A stretch of 64,000 bases of DNA, taken from contig CAVPNJ010000006.1 of the NCBI GenBank assembly GCA_963706785.1, positions 62,001 to 126,000 of the forward strand, read 5' to 3'. Source of the stretch: Pollutimonas sp963706785. GTDB lineage: Bacteria > Pseudomonadota > Gammaproteobacteria > Burkholderiales > Burkholderiaceae_B. Each line of letters opens with the position of its first letter. Position 1 is the first letter of the stretch. The position numbers and the translations under genes are program-made. Below the pieces are notes generated by a model. It was given only the letters and a program-made list of their open reading frames with translations, was not told the origin of the DNA and searched no databases. This document shows, piece by piece, positions 1-8,843 of this stretch.

Positions 1-895
1 CGCGCCCAATTGAACCCACCGATATGCGGGTTTCGCCGAACATGCCGCGCATACTGGCGGAACGCCATGCATGGCCGTAAGCCACTTCGAGAGTCAGGTG
101 TATGGTGCCGTCGATATGTCGCTGCGCTTCAAGGGCATCCAGCAAGCGCTGCCGCCACTGTCTGCCGGCCAAGCCCGGGCGGCGATCCAGACTGGGATTG
201 CCGCCCAGGATGCGCATGTCTTCAATAAGTTTTTCGGGTGTGCGGTAAGTAAGGGTGATGATTTCCTGATCCATGACTGGATCGGAAAAACCCCGCTCGA
301 TAAGCAGGTCGCCAAAGTCGTGCATGTCGACATACTGTGGAGTGCTGGTCTGAAGATTCGCGTCGACAACGGCCTTGCGCAATTCGGCCAGCGAGCCGGG
401 ACCCAAACAGGAAAACATCACCAGGGCGCCGGGTTTTAATACGCGCCGCCACTCGCTTAGTACCTGATGTGGTTCGGGATGCCAGTGCAAGGCCATATTC
501 GACCAGACCAGATCCATGCTTTCGGGCGCCAGACCGGATTCGGCCATATCGGCCAAGATGAATTCGGCAGGGGGCGTGGGCTTGTTGCGCAGTTTTTGCC
601 AGAATCCTGGCTTGGTCAGGTAGCGTTGACGCGCGGCTTCCAGCAAGGGAGCACAGTTATCCAGCCCTTTGTAGTCCAGTTCTGCATAGCGCGCGCGCAA
701 GGGCTCAAGCGCATGACCTGCGCCGCAGCCTGCGTCGAGCACTGTCACCGGCGCGACCCGTATATAACTTAATCGCTGCAACATCCGCTGGGCAACTTCG
801 CCGTACAGAAACTGCGCTGAATCCAGGGGGCTGCGCCGGGCAAATTGCAGACTGACATGGGTTGGACTGACGCGCAGTGAAGGTGGCTGTGACAT
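1..895 (-). CDS. BioC-like SAM-dependent methyltransferase (3' end beyond window)
   Basis: Class I SAM-dependent methyltransferase, probably of the BioC (malonyl-ACP O-methyltransferase) type. The frame is open from ATG at 895 down to base 2 with no stop, so about 298 residues are visible and the C-terminus lies outside the window. Motif I is VLDAGCGAGHALEPL at about residues 52-66, and the post-I/motif II region contains LVWSNMALHWHPEP, which resembles the active-site neighbourhood of BioC proteins. It is divergent from comF, with about 110 bp between the starts. Assignment to a methyltransferase is secure. BioC itself is an inference, because many Burkholderiales carry a BioC-like methyltransferase next to comF that is not proven to act in biotin synthesis. 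Confidence 0.8.
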   Translation of the reverse strand, partial: MSQPPSLRVSPTHVSLQFARRSPLDSAQFLYGEVAQRMLQRLSYIRVAPVTVLDAGCGAGHALEPLRARYAELDYKGLDNCAPLLEAARQRYLTKPGFWQKLRNKPTPPAEFILADMAESGLAPESMDLVWSNMALHWHPEPHQVLSEWRRVLKPGALVMFSCLGPGSLAELRKAVVDANLQTSTPQYVDMHDFGDLLIERGFSDPVMDQEIITLTYRTPEKLIEDMRILGGNPSLDRRPGLAGRQWRQRLLDALEAQRHIDGTIHLTLEVAYGHAWRSASMRGMFGETRISVGSIGR

Positions 896-1003
896 TTTTG
901 GCTAAAGGATCTGGTGTGTGGAAATAGGCTGTGCTTAGATACATGCATGGCCCCAGTCCTGGGTGCCCCGCGATTCTTTGTATAAGCCGTCGAGAATACC
1001 ATT

Positions 1004-1789
1004 ATGGCCGATATGCCCCCCATGCGCGAATATGCACGACATAGCGGTATGGGATTGCGCCGCCGGCTTTACCGGGCGTGCCATGCCGGTATTGCCTTGG
1101 TTCCGACGGCCTGCGGTTTATGCCAAGGGGCCGCTAAAGGCGGCAACCTGTGCATACATTGCGATACCGCCGTATTGCATTCGATGCAACATTATGGCTT
1201 GCGCTGCCCAGTCTGTTGTCTGGCCCTGAATGATCATGATCAATGCCCTGACTGCAACTTGCGGCAATTTGCATTCGATCGCATTATTGCCGCTTTCGAT
1301 TACGCCGCACCAGGCGACCTGTTGATTCATCACTTTAAAGTCGGTCGGCGCTTCACCAGCGCCCGCATGCTGGCGCACTTGCTTGCACGGACGGTACGCA
1401 GCGCGACACTCGCTTTGCCAGGGAATACAATCCTGGTTCCAGTCCCAGCAAGCCGAAGCTCGATTATCGAGCGGGGCTTCAATCCCGCCGCCGAAATCGC
1501 CCGCAGTTTGGCGCGGCAGCTTGGTCTGTCGTGTCGCCCGGAATTGCTGCTGCGCATTAACGAAGGCAGCCGCCAAACCAAGCTGAATCGCATGGAAAGG
1601 TTCAATAGCGTGCAGTCGCTATACGCCTGCCCGCAAAGGGTTGCCGGTGCCAGCATCGCCGTCGTAGACGATGTCCTGACCACAGGCAGCACGCTGCACA
1701 GTATTGCGCAGCAGTTCAAGGCGGCGGGTGCCGCTACTGTGGTGGGCTTGGTGCTGGCTCGCACCCCTTATATCGCTGAGGCCTTGTAG
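1004..1789 (+). CDS. comF: ComF family phosphoribosyltransferase-like protein
   Basis: ComF-type protein of 261 residues, related to a DNA-uptake factor with a type I phosphoribosyltransferase fold. The N-terminal third has pairs of cysteines (CGLC near 37, CIHC near 50, CPVC near 68, CPDC near 80) that look like zinc ribbons. The PRPP-binding motif IAVVDDVLTTGSTL lies at about residues 217-230. In other bacteria ComF is cytoplasmic and helps single-stranded DNA import during transformation; whether this organism is competent cannot be judged here. The ATG at 1004 gives a normal ComF length, with an in-frame ATG four codons later as an alternative. It is followed about 75 bp downstream by trmL. 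Confidence 0.9.
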   Translation: MADMPPMREYARHSGMGLRRRLYRACHAGIALVPTACGLCQGAAKGGNLCIHCDTAVLHSMQHYGLRCPVCCLALNDHDQCPDCNLRQFAFDRIIAAFDYAAPGDLLIHHFKVGRRFTSARMLAHLLARTVRSATLALPGNTILVPVPASRSSIIERGFNPAAEIARSLARQLGLSCRPELLLRINEGSRQTKLNRMERFNSVQSLYACPQRVAGASIAVVDDVLTTGSTLHSIAQQFKAAGAATVVGLVLARTPYIAEAL

Positions 1790-1863
1790 CCCACCAGGAA
1801 AGGCACTGGCGGCTTCACTGGCTCGCTTCTTTCAGCGACCTATTGTTTTAACGGAATACATCC

Positions 1864-2334
1864 ATGTTTCACATCGTTTTAGTGTCGCCCGAAATACCGC
1901 CCAACACAGGGAACGTCATTCGCCTTGCCGCCAATACCGGCGCTGGCCTGCATCTGGTGCGCCCGCTGGGATTCGAATTGGACGACAAGAGACTAAAGCG
2001 CGCGGGGCTGGATTATCACGAGTGGGCCAACATGCAGGTGCACGACAGCCTGGCCCTTGCTTTCCAGAAAATAGGCGGTGATCCCGCGCGCCGGTTCGCC
2101 CTGACGACCAAGGGCACGCAATTGATCGGCCTGACACCTTTTGCACCTGGCGATGTTTTCGTGTTCGGCCGCGAAACCGCAGGCCTGACGCCGGAGCAAA
2201 TGGAATTCTTTCCGCCTGATCAACGCCTGCGCCTGCCCATGCTGCCCGAGCAGCGTAGCTTGAACCTGTCTAATGCCGTGGCCGTTACGGTGTACGAAGC
2301 CTGGCGGCAGTCGGGCTACGCAGGCAGCGTTTAA
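1864..2334 (+). CDS. trmL: tRNA (cytidine/uridine-34-2'-O)-methyltransferase TrmL
   Basis: SPOUT-class methyltransferase of 156 residues, the usual TrmL length. TrmL methylates the ribose of the wobble nucleotide 34 in tRNA-Leu species. The N-terminus MFHIVLVSPEIPPNTGNVIR and the C-terminal knot segment with GRETAGL and LPMLPEQRSLNLSNAVAV are characteristic. The stop codon (TAA, 2332-2334) directly abuts the stop of the convergent lysR gene, so no room remains for a separate terminator between them. Confidence 0.95.
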   Translation: MFHIVLVSPEIPPNTGNVIRLAANTGAGLHLVRPLGFELDDKRLKRAGLDYHEWANMQVHDSLALAFQKIGGDPARRFALTTKGTQLIGLTPFAPGDVFVFGRETAGLTPEQMEFFPPDQRLRLPMLPEQRSLNLSNAVAVTVYEAWRQSGYAGSV

Positions 2335-3291
2335 TTAGTCTGTACCGCGGCGTTTCGTACGGCGTGACGCCAGGTTGGCCGCTTTCGGAGCGGCGCTGTG
2401 TTGCAGGGTCCAGATCAGTTTTTCAACGGTGGGCGTCATCGAATCCGATAGCGCTGCCGCCACAAGTTTCGCCACCGGATTCGAGTGGCCGGTTATTGGT
2501 AAAAAAACCAGCGAATCCCCGCGAGTGCGTGACAGCGAGGAAGGAACAATGGCAATACCGGCGCCTGCCTCGACCAGCGTCAGTATCGTGGGGATCACGC
2601 TTTCTTGCACAATTTTTGGAACCAGTTTGCTGCGTGCGAACATGGTCTGCACAATGTCCCTGAAATAGGGCGAGATATCCTGTTGCAGCCCAATTAGCGG
2701 ATATTGCGCAATATCTTGCAGTCTGACGCGGGGGGAATTGGCCAGCTTATGGTCTTTTCTGACCACCAGCATCATCGTTTCGCTATGTATTTCGATCGTC
2801 TGAATGTCGGCGGGCATCACCGTAGGCCGCATCAATGCAACATCCAGGGTTCGCAATCGTATGGCACTCTCCATTGCGGTTGATGTCATTTCGCGAAGAT
2901 CCAAATCAATTTCGGGGTGCTCCACACGGAATTGATAGAGTCCACCGGCCAATGTAGAACTGGCGGCGCTAGGCGTCAGGCCTATTACCAAAGATCCTGC
3001 TTCGCCACGAGCCGCCTGCCGGACTGTGCGTAGCATGGCCACGGTATCGCTGGAAATGCGACGGGCGCGTTCGTACAGTAATTGACCCGCAGGTGTGAGA
3101 CGCACGGATCGGGTCGTTCTAATGAATAGCGGTGCGTCAACGACTTCTTCAAGACGCTTGATATGCTGACTGAGCGGGGGCTGCGTCATGAATAATCTTG
3201 CTGCGGCTCGTCCGAAATGGAGTTCCTCGGCAGCGACGCAAAATACAGTCAGCAGTTTGCCATCCAAAAACATTAAGTTTGATACCGACAT
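2335..3291 (-). CDS. LysR-family transcriptional regulator
   Basis: Protein of 318 residues with the standard LysR layout: an N-terminal winged helix-turn-helix (FCVAAEELHFGRAAARLFMT, with PPLSQHIKRLEE following) and a LysR substrate-binding domain from about residue 95. It is divergent from a Bug receptor and an amidase gene, the usual arrangement for a regulator of the neighbouring catabolic genes. A perfect 9-bp inverted repeat lies 7 bp upstream of its ATG (3298-3318) and is the likely operator. An internal Met at residue 7 could also be the start. The ligand is unknown; the neighbourhood suggests an amide or carboxylic acid. Confidence 0.92.
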   Translation of the reverse strand: MSVSNLMFLDGKLLTVFCVAAEELHFGRAAARLFMTQPPLSQHIKRLEEVVDAPLFIRTTRSVRLTPAGQLLYERARRISSDTVAMLRTVRQAARGEAGSLVIGLTPSAASSTLAGGLYQFRVEHPEIDLDLREMTSTAMESAIRLRTLDVALMRPTVMPADIQTIEIHSETMMLVVRKDHKLANSPRVRLQDIAQYPLIGLQQDISPYFRDIVQTMFARSKLVPKIVQESVIPTILTLVEAGAGIAIVPSSLSRTRGDSLVFLPITGHSNPVAKLVAAALSDSMTPTVEKLIWTLQHSAAPKAANLASRRTKRRGTD

Positions 3292-3297
3292 AATAGA

Positions 3298-3318
3298 CGT
3301 CCAATTTGGAATTGGACG
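3298..3318. promoter_or_regulatory. Perfect inverted repeat, probable LysR-family operator
   Basis: Arms CGTCCAATT (3298-3306) and AATTGGACG (3310-3318) are exact reverse complements separated by TGG. The palindrome sits in the 133-bp divergent gap between the lysR start (3291) and the Bug start (3425). LysR proteins typically bind such a T-N11-A dyad and repress their own gene while controlling the divergent one. The function is inferred from position and symmetry. Confidence 0.6.
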
Positions 3319-3424
3319 GATAATAATCCAGTAATTACCATGCTGGCTCTGTACGAACTAAATCAGTGTTGTTTTCCCTGCTTATTTTCAGGGCTAGACA
3401 CAAAAAATCATGGGGGAAGGCATT

Positions 3425-4426
3425 ATGTCGAAGGCATTGCAAAAATTGCTAATAAAGGGCGCGCTGGCGGTCACAGCGTCAGCCGGAATGATTGCAGGCA
3501 TGAACGCGGCGCACGCCGCTGAATATCCTCAGGGTGCGATCACGTTTATTGTTCCTTATGCGGCCGGTGGCAGCTCTGATACGCGATCACGGCAGCTTGC
3601 TCAGAAGCTCTCTGATTATTTAGGCCAGACGGTCGTCGTGGATAACCGGCCCGGGGCCAGCGGCAATATCGGCACGACAGCGATTGCTCGTGCGAAGCCG
3701 GACGGCTACACCATAGGCTTGGGCAATTTTGCACCTTTGGCGACAAATCAGGCGCTTTACGACAAGCTGCCTTTCGATCCTCAGAAAGACCTGCAGCCCA
3801 TCGCTCTGCTAGAAAAAGGTCCTTTGGTATTGGCGGTGTCGGCCAAATCTTCCCATACGACTATTGCTGGTCTGATAGCACATGCCAAGCAAAACCCGGA
3901 CAACCTTAACTATGGGTCTACGGGCGCCGGCGGCGCCTCGAACCTCGTGGCGGAACTGCTCAAGAATACGGCCGGTTTTGAAGCCACTCACGTTCCCTAC
4001 CGTGGCGGTGCGCCTGCTGTAAACGACCTCATCGCCGGGAACGTCGATTTCGTTATGGACCTTGCAAGCTTGTTTATTCCTCACGCCACCGGCGCGAACC
4101 CACGGGTGCGAATTTTGGCAGTGACGTCGGCGCAAAGGCTGTCTGCCTTACCCGATGTCCCTACCTTTACGGAACTTGGCTTGCCCGCGATGAACGCATC
4201 GAATTGGTTCGGTGTTATTGCTCCCAAGGGTGTCCCCGACAATGTCATCCAGCGGTTGAACGAGGGCGTGAATCGCGCAGTGCAAGATGTCGAATATGCC
4301 CGCATCGTGACTGCGCAGGGCGCGGAAGTGGGTGGCGGCAGTCCCAGTGACTTTACTCAATTCGTGAATGCCGAGAATGCTCGTTGGACCAAATTGATCA
4401 AAGAAAAAGGTATGCGGGCTCAGTAA
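3425..4426 (+). CDS. Bug-family tripartite tricarboxylate receptor (periplasmic binding protein)
   Basis: Periplasmic solute-binding protein of the Bug/TctC family, greatly expanded in Bordetella and relatives. It carries an N-terminal signal peptide ending near MNAAHAAEYP. Family blocks follow in order: ITFIVPYAAGGSSDTRSR, VVVDNRPGASGNIGT, ARAKPDGYTIGLG, NYGSTGAGGASNLVAEL and THVPYRGGAPAVNDL. I place the start at ATG 3425 because GGGGGAAGG lies just upstream; an in-frame ATG at 3410 would cover that ribosome binding site. Length 333 residues is normal. It lies between a divergent lysR and a downstream amidase, so the ligand is probably the amidase substrate or a related acid. No TctA/TctB membrane partner is present. 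Confidence 0.93.
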   Translation: MSKALQKLLIKGALAVTASAGMIAGMNAAHAAEYPQGAITFIVPYAAGGSSDTRSRQLAQKLSDYLGQTVVVDNRPGASGNIGTTAIARAKPDGYTIGLGNFAPLATNQALYDKLPFDPQKDLQPIALLEKGPLVLAVSAKSSHTTIAGLIAHAKQNPDNLNYGSTGAGGASNLVAELLKNTAGFEATHVPYRGGAPAVNDLIAGNVDFVMDLASLFIPHATGANPRVRILAVTSAQRLSALPDVPTFTELGLPAMNASNWFGVIAPKGVPDNVIQRLNEGVNRAVQDVEYARIVTAQGAEVGGGSPSDFTQFVNAENARWTKLIKEKGMRAQ

Positions 4427-4460
4427 GAAAAATAGCGACGCCGCGTTGGAAAAGGTTTAT

Positions 4461-5795
4461 ATGGAATTCGAAATGCCGCAACTGTCGGTCAAAGATATGG
4501 CTCAGCGCGTACAGCAGGGTATCGACGCCCCTGAAAAGGCCGCCCTGCGCGCGTTGGACCAGATCAGCAAGAATGACGGCGTGCTGAAGGCCTGGGCCTT
4601 TACCATCGAGCCGCGCGACGTCGACGCACTTGTCGGGCAAGCGGCCGCCAAGGGGCCTCTTGCCGGCATTCCGGTAGGCATTAAAGACGTCATCAACGTG
4701 GCCGACATGCCCACCCGCAGCGGGTCGCTTGCCTGCAACGATGCACCTGTGCAATTCGACGCCGCCAGCGTCGGACTATTGCGGGCTGCCGGGGCGATAC
4801 CGATAGGTAAGACCGTTACAGCGGAATTTGCCTTCAAGTCGCCCGGTGCCACTCGTAATCCAGTCAATATCGATCACACCCCCGGAGGATCTTCCAGCGG
4901 GTCGGCGGCGGCCGTAGCGGCTGGCATGGTCCCGGTGGCGCTTGGCACGCAGACCGGCGGATCGATGATTCGGCCTGCGGCGTTTTGTGGCGTTATAGGA
5001 TACAAGCCCACGTTTGGCAGCCTGCATCGCGACGGATTGAAAATTACGTGTGATTCCCTGGATACGATAGGCTGGTATGGCCGGACGGTGTCCGACGTTG
5101 CCACGGTCGGTCAAGTATTGTTGCCCCAATACTGGGCAGTGGGGGGCGAACCGGCCGAGAAAGCGGGGGCTGCGCAGAAGAATGCAGATCAAGCTTCCCT
5201 CCGGGATTTGAAGGTTACTCAGCTATTGGCAGGCTGGTCCGGCAGAAATCTGGACGTCGAAGCGGACAAAGCCTTAGACGTGGCAGCGACGGATTTGCGT
5301 AATGCCGGAGCAGCGGTCGAGGCAATCGGTGGGCCGGTCGGGGTGCTGCATCAAATGATAGAAGCGCATTCAGTCATCATGCACTACGAATTTGCGCAAA
5401 GCTTGGCACCCGTCGTTCGTGTGCATCCCGGCAAGCTTAGTGCGGTGTTGGTCAATGCCGTAATCGAGGGTAGCAAGATCTGCCCCCGGCAATACTTGGA
5501 CATGAAAAGTATTCAGATCGAGTTTCGCGATAAATGGACTGCTCTTTTCCAGGACGCTGACATCATCTTGACGCCTAGTGCACCAGGGCCGGCGCCCTCC
5601 GGAATTGAAGGCACTGGGTCGTCCATTTTTAACGTGATCTGGAGCCTCTTGGGGTGGCCCTGTATTCATCTGCCTACTTCATTTGCACAAAATGGATTGC
5701 CGCTTGGCGTTCAGCTTGTGGCGAAGCCCGGCGCCGACGCCAGCTTGCTGTCGTGGGCCGACGCTATCCATCGGGCCACTGATCGCCGTCTGTAA
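4461..5795 (+). CDS. Amidase-signature family hydrolase
   Basis: Amidase of the GatA-like amidase-signature family, 444 residues from ATG 4461, which has GGAAAAGG upstream; an in-frame TTG at 4446 is the longer alternative. The Ser-cisSer-Lys triad is visible: Lys in VGIKDVINVADMPTRSG (about residue 74), the Gly/Ser-rich GGSSSGSAAAV (about 141-151) and the nucleophile Ser in QTGGSMIRPAAFCG (about 168). It hydrolyses an amide to acid plus ammonia; the substrate is not predictable. It is probably co-transcribed with the upstream Bug gene (34-bp gap) and controlled by the LysR protein. No gatB or gatC is adjacent, which argues for a catabolic amidase rather than tRNA amidation. Confidence 0.9.
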   Translation: MEFEMPQLSVKDMAQRVQQGIDAPEKAALRALDQISKNDGVLKAWAFTIEPRDVDALVGQAAAKGPLAGIPVGIKDVINVADMPTRSGSLACNDAPVQFDAASVGLLRAAGAIPIGKTVTAEFAFKSPGATRNPVNIDHTPGGSSSGSAAAVAAGMVPVALGTQTGGSMIRPAAFCGVIGYKPTFGSLHRDGLKITCDSLDTIGWYGRTVSDVATVGQVLLPQYWAVGGEPAEKAGAAQKNADQASLRDLKVTQLLAGWSGRNLDVEADKALDVAATDLRNAGAAVEAIGGPVGVLHQMIEAHSVIMHYEFAQSLAPVVRVHPGKLSAVLVNAVIEGSKICPRQYLDMKSIQIEFRDKWTALFQDADIILTPSAPGPAPSGIEGTGSSIFNVIWSLLGWPCIHLPTSFAQNGLPLGVQLVAKPGADASLLSWADAIHRATDRRL

Positions 5796-5798
5796 AGT

Positions 5799-5868
5799 AT
5801 GGCTTAGGGCCCCAAGCATCGGCCAGCATCGGGCATCAGCCATCGGCTAATGCCATGGCGCTGGGGCC
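5799..5868. terminator. Possible bidirectional terminator between convergent amidase and Bug genes
   Basis: The short gap between the convergent stops contains GGCCCCA near 5808 and TGGGGCC near 5862, exact complements flanking a CATCGG-rich spacer. There is no clear T run on either side, so an intrinsic terminator is only a possibility. Confidence 0.25.
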
Positions 5869-5872
5869 GTGA

Positions 5873-6875
5873 CTAATCCAACGACAAATTCAGCCGGTTG
5901 ATCACTTCGTCCCATCGCAGCTTTTCGGCCTTAATCAATTTCGTGAGGTCGGCCGGCGAAGAAGGGGCGGGCGTGAAATACAGGGCAGCCATTTTCTGCT
6001 TTATTTCGGGCAATGGCAAGAATTCGCGTAACGGAGGCGTTCAGCTTTTCGACAATCTCGGGCGGCGTACCGGCAGGCACGAAGATCGCGTCCCAGGAAA
6101 TCGATTCGAAGCCTGGGTAGCCTTGCGACGCCACCGTGGGCAGGCCTGGCAGGATCTCGCTGTTTTCAAGGCTGGTGATGGCCAGGGCACGCACTTTGCC
6201 CGCGTTCACCTGCGGCATGGCCACACCTGGCACCATGAATGCCGCCTGAATGTCACCGGCAATGATCGAGGTCAGGATCTGTGGGAAACCTGTATAGGGA
6301 ATCTGCAGCAGCTTGATGCCGGCCTGGTACTCAAGCATTGCCATGCCCAAGTGCGAGGAACTGCCGGGGCCGACCGAGCCATAATTCAGCGCACCCGGCT
6401 GTTCTTTGGCAAGGCGGACGAATTCTGGCAGGGTTGTGGCGGGCGAATCGGCAGGCACCACGAGTACATTAGGGCTGGTTCCGACCAGGCTGATTGGATC
6501 AAGATCTTTGATGGGGTCGTAGCCCAGCGTCTTTTTGTACAAGGTTGGCGCGGTCACCATCGGGCCATTGATTGTAAGCAGCATGGTGTAGCCATCAGGC
6601 TTGGCGCGGCTGGCGTAGCGCGTGCCTATATTGCCGCCCGCACCCGCCTTGTTTTCCACCACGATTGCCTGGCCAAGTTCTTTAGCCAGCGGCTCGGCAA
6701 TTGCGCGGGCCAGGGTATCGGGCGACGAGCCGGGCGGAAAGGGAACAACCAGTTGTATTGGGCGGTCGGGCCATTCGGCGGCCTGCGTCGCCGCGGCCAT
6801 TAGCATCGAGCTGGCAGCGGCCAGGCCAAGCATGGACAGATGGAGTTTGCGGCGCAGCGGTGAGAAGCCAGTCAT
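5873..6875 (-). CDS. Bug-family tripartite tricarboxylate receptor, frameshifted near the C-terminus
   Basis: Second periplasmic Bug/TctC receptor. It has a signal peptide (to about residue 32, ATQAAEWP) and the family blocks IQLVVPFPPGSSPDTLAR, VVENKAGAGGNIGT, ASRAKPDGYTMLL and NYGSVGPGSSSHLGMAML. The frame entered at ATG 6875 runs to LNASVTRILA and then loses homology. In the next frame PEIKQKMAALYFTPAPSS... continues to a TAG at 5873-5875 with typical Bug C-terminal sequence, so one base is extra near 6012. I read this as a sequence error. The gene is convergent with the amidase and is followed upstream by gpsA on the same strand. The ligand is unknown. Confidence 0.85.
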
Positions 6876-6908
6876 GGTGATCCTTGTTGAAAGTTCAGGG
6901 CGTGGGCG

Positions 6909-7967
6909 CTATACAGAAGGGGCTTCTATTCGTGCTTCGCGCGACAGCAGGCTAGATACGGCGTCTCGTGGCGCGAGGCCATCGAACAGTACATTGCAGA
7001 CAGCTTCGGTAATGGGCAGGTCGACGCGGTGTTCCAGGCCTAAAGCCAGGGCCGCGCGTGCGCAGCGCACGCCTTCGGCTGTCATGCCGCCTGCCAGTAT
7101 CTGGGCGGGCGACTGGCCTTGCCCTATGGCCAGCCCTACCTGACGATTGCGCGATAGCGCACCGGTGGCAGTTAGTACCAGATCGCCCAGGCCCGCCAGG
7201 CCGGCGAAGGTTTCTGCACGTCCGCCCAGCGCCAAGCCCAAGCGTTGCATCTCGGCGAGACCCCGGGTGATAAGGGCTGCACGGGCGTTGGTGCCCAGGC
7301 CCAAGCCGTCTGAGATGCCACAGGCGATCGCCATTATGTTTTTCAAAGCACCGCCGACTTCCACGCCGATGACATCTGTGCTGGTGTAGATGCGTGCGTT
7401 CGTGCCATGCAGCGCCGCCAGAACGGCGCTGGCGGTCGATGCCTGCGTCGTACCCAATGTAAGGGCCACAGGCAGGCCCTGCGCCACTTCATGTGCGAAG
7501 GAGGGTCCAGACAGTACACCCAGCCCTACGTCGGGCCAATCGGCCAGGGCGGCTTGCGCAGATCTGATGCGGCAATAGACCCGTTTCATGCTGGAAGCCT
7601 TTGCAGGTCCAGACGACGCTTATCTTCGAACTGCAGCCGGGATGCAAGCTGCGGGATAGTGTCGCGCAGGTGTCTGCCAGGCCGGCGACGGGTACGCCCA
7701 GAATGATCAGACTACGCTGGGCTGCTTCGGCACACACGTGATCGACGGCTTGCTGAAAACTGTCGGTGGCCCGTAATGCCGGGGGTAATGGAATATCGGG
7801 AAGATATCGGTGGTTGCGGTGTTCTTGGTCTGAGTCTGACGTGCGACCTCGGGGTCGCGCGCCCATAGCAGGGTATCGGCCTGCGAGCAGGCCAGTGCCG
7901 CCAAAGCGGTCCCCCAGCTTCCGGCACCAAGAACGGCTACGCGCGTACGCTGGGTGGAAGCGCTCAT
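6909..7967 (-). CDS. gpsA: Glycerol-3-phosphate dehydrogenase [NAD(P)+] GpsA, two frameshifts
   Basis: GpsA makes sn-glycerol 3-phosphate for phospholipid synthesis in the cytoplasm. The N-terminal Rossmann motif VAVLGAGSWGTALAALAC follows the ATG at 7967. Frame one is lost near 7812; the middle third (IILGVPVAGL and VVWTCKGFQHETGLLPHQI) is in another frame; the original frame resumes near 7572 and runs to 6909. It includes GVLSGPSFAHEVAQGLPVA, the catalytic-Lys region GGALKNIMAIACGISDG and the substrate-binding segment ALSRNRQVG. The two shifts compensate each other, so the assembled product would be about 350 residues, slightly above the family norm. The gene is normally essential and all motifs are intact, which favours sequencing errors over gene death. 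Confidence 0.88.
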
Positions 7968-7980
7968 GCGATGCCGCCGT

Positions 7981-8493
7981 TTACTGACGTGTTACGCCAG
8001 CGGGCAAGATCAGGCCGGAGTCTTCTTTGCCTTGCTGTTCTTCGGCCAACTGGGCGATGCGCTGTTCGTACAGGCCCTGGAAGTTGACTTCGGCCAGATG
8101 CAGCGGAGGCAGCGATGTTCGTGTTATGGCGTCGGCCACGTTGGCGCGCAGATAGGGATAAAGCATGGTGGGGCAAACAATTCCGATTAGCGGATCGAGC
8201 TGCTCGGCGGGAATATTGGCGGCTTCGAAAATGCCAGCCTGAGTCGCTTCGACCAGGTACAACACCTTGTCGCCAATGCGTGTGGTTACCGTGGCGGTGA
8301 CCGTCGCTTCGTATACGGTTTCTGCCAGGCGCTGACCACCGACATTGATCGAGACTTCTACCGTAGGACCTTCCTGTTCAAGAAAAATCTGTGGGGCATT
8401 GGGCATTTCGAGCGACAAGTCTTTAACGTAAGTGCGCTGCAGGCTGAAGCTGGGATCCTGACTATCTTGGGCGGTGGGTTGCTGGTCTGCCAT
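7981..8493 (-). CDS. secB: Protein-export chaperone SecB
   Basis: SecB holds secretory preproteins unfolded in the cytoplasm and hands them to SecA. The 170-residue product has the family core FSLQRTYVKDLSLEMPNAP and NVGGQRLAETVYEATVTAT, followed by CPTMLYPYLRANVADAITR and LPPLHLAEVNFQGLY. The secB gene sits between grxC and gpsA on the minus strand, the same grxC-secB-gpsA order found in enterobacteria and Bordetella; spacing is 13 bp to gpsA, so the genes are likely co-transcribed. Confidence 0.97.
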   Translation of the reverse strand: MADQQPTAQDSQDPSFSLQRTYVKDLSLEMPNAPQIFLEQEGPTVEVSINVGGQRLAETVYEATVTATVTTRIGDKVLYLVEATQAGIFEAANIPAEQLDPLIGIVCPTMLYPYLRANVADAITRTSLPPLHLAEVNFQGLYEQRIAQLAEEQQGKEDSGLILPAGVTRQ

Positions 8494-8556
8494 GGTGATT
8501 CCTGAAAGATGGGTTAAGCGATTAAGGGCAATGCCCGGTTCAGGGCATCGTTGTGA

Positions 8557-8813
8557 TCAAGTATTAAGCAGCGGTGTCAGGCCATTGGCACGGTCGAGGG
8601 CCGCCAGGTCGTCATAACCCCCACGTGCGTGTCGCCGATATAAATTTGCGGTACGGTGCGGCGCCCGGTGCGCTGCATCATGATATCGCGCTGTTCGGGG
8701 TTAAGGTCGATACGGATTTTTTCAATCTCGGTAACCCCGCGCTGCTTAAGCAACATTTCGGCGCGAACGCAATAGGGGCACACTGCGGTGCTGTACATAG
8801 TTACGGTTGCCAT
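8557..8813 (-). CDS. grxC: Glutaredoxin 3 (GrxC), frameshifted near the C-terminus
   Basis: Dithiol glutaredoxin with active site CPYC (TMYSTAVCPYCVRAEML) and the cis-Pro segment TVPQIYIGDTHVG. The start is ATG 8813, preceded by GAGG; a TTG at 8831 is in frame but less likely. The frame breaks at the C run 8618-8622 (G run on the coding strand). As read it ends at WRPSTVPMA, but adding one G restores GGYDDLAALDRANGLTPLL followed by a stop at 8557-8559, the standard glutaredoxin-3 ending. One base is therefore missing in a homopolymer. It would be about 86 residues, the normal size, and leads the grxC-secB-gpsA group after the rhodanese gene. Confidence 0.88.
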
Positions 8814-8843
8814 GGATTTCCTCGGTGACAAAAGAATAAGTGG

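Noticed and set aside
5898..6803. 301-codon open frame on the plus strand
   Set aside because: It is antisense to the Bug receptor gene and has no recognisable family.
6909..7967. gpsA as a true pseudogene
   Set aside because: Two compensating one-base shifts leave all catalytic motifs intact and the gene is usually essential; error is more likely.
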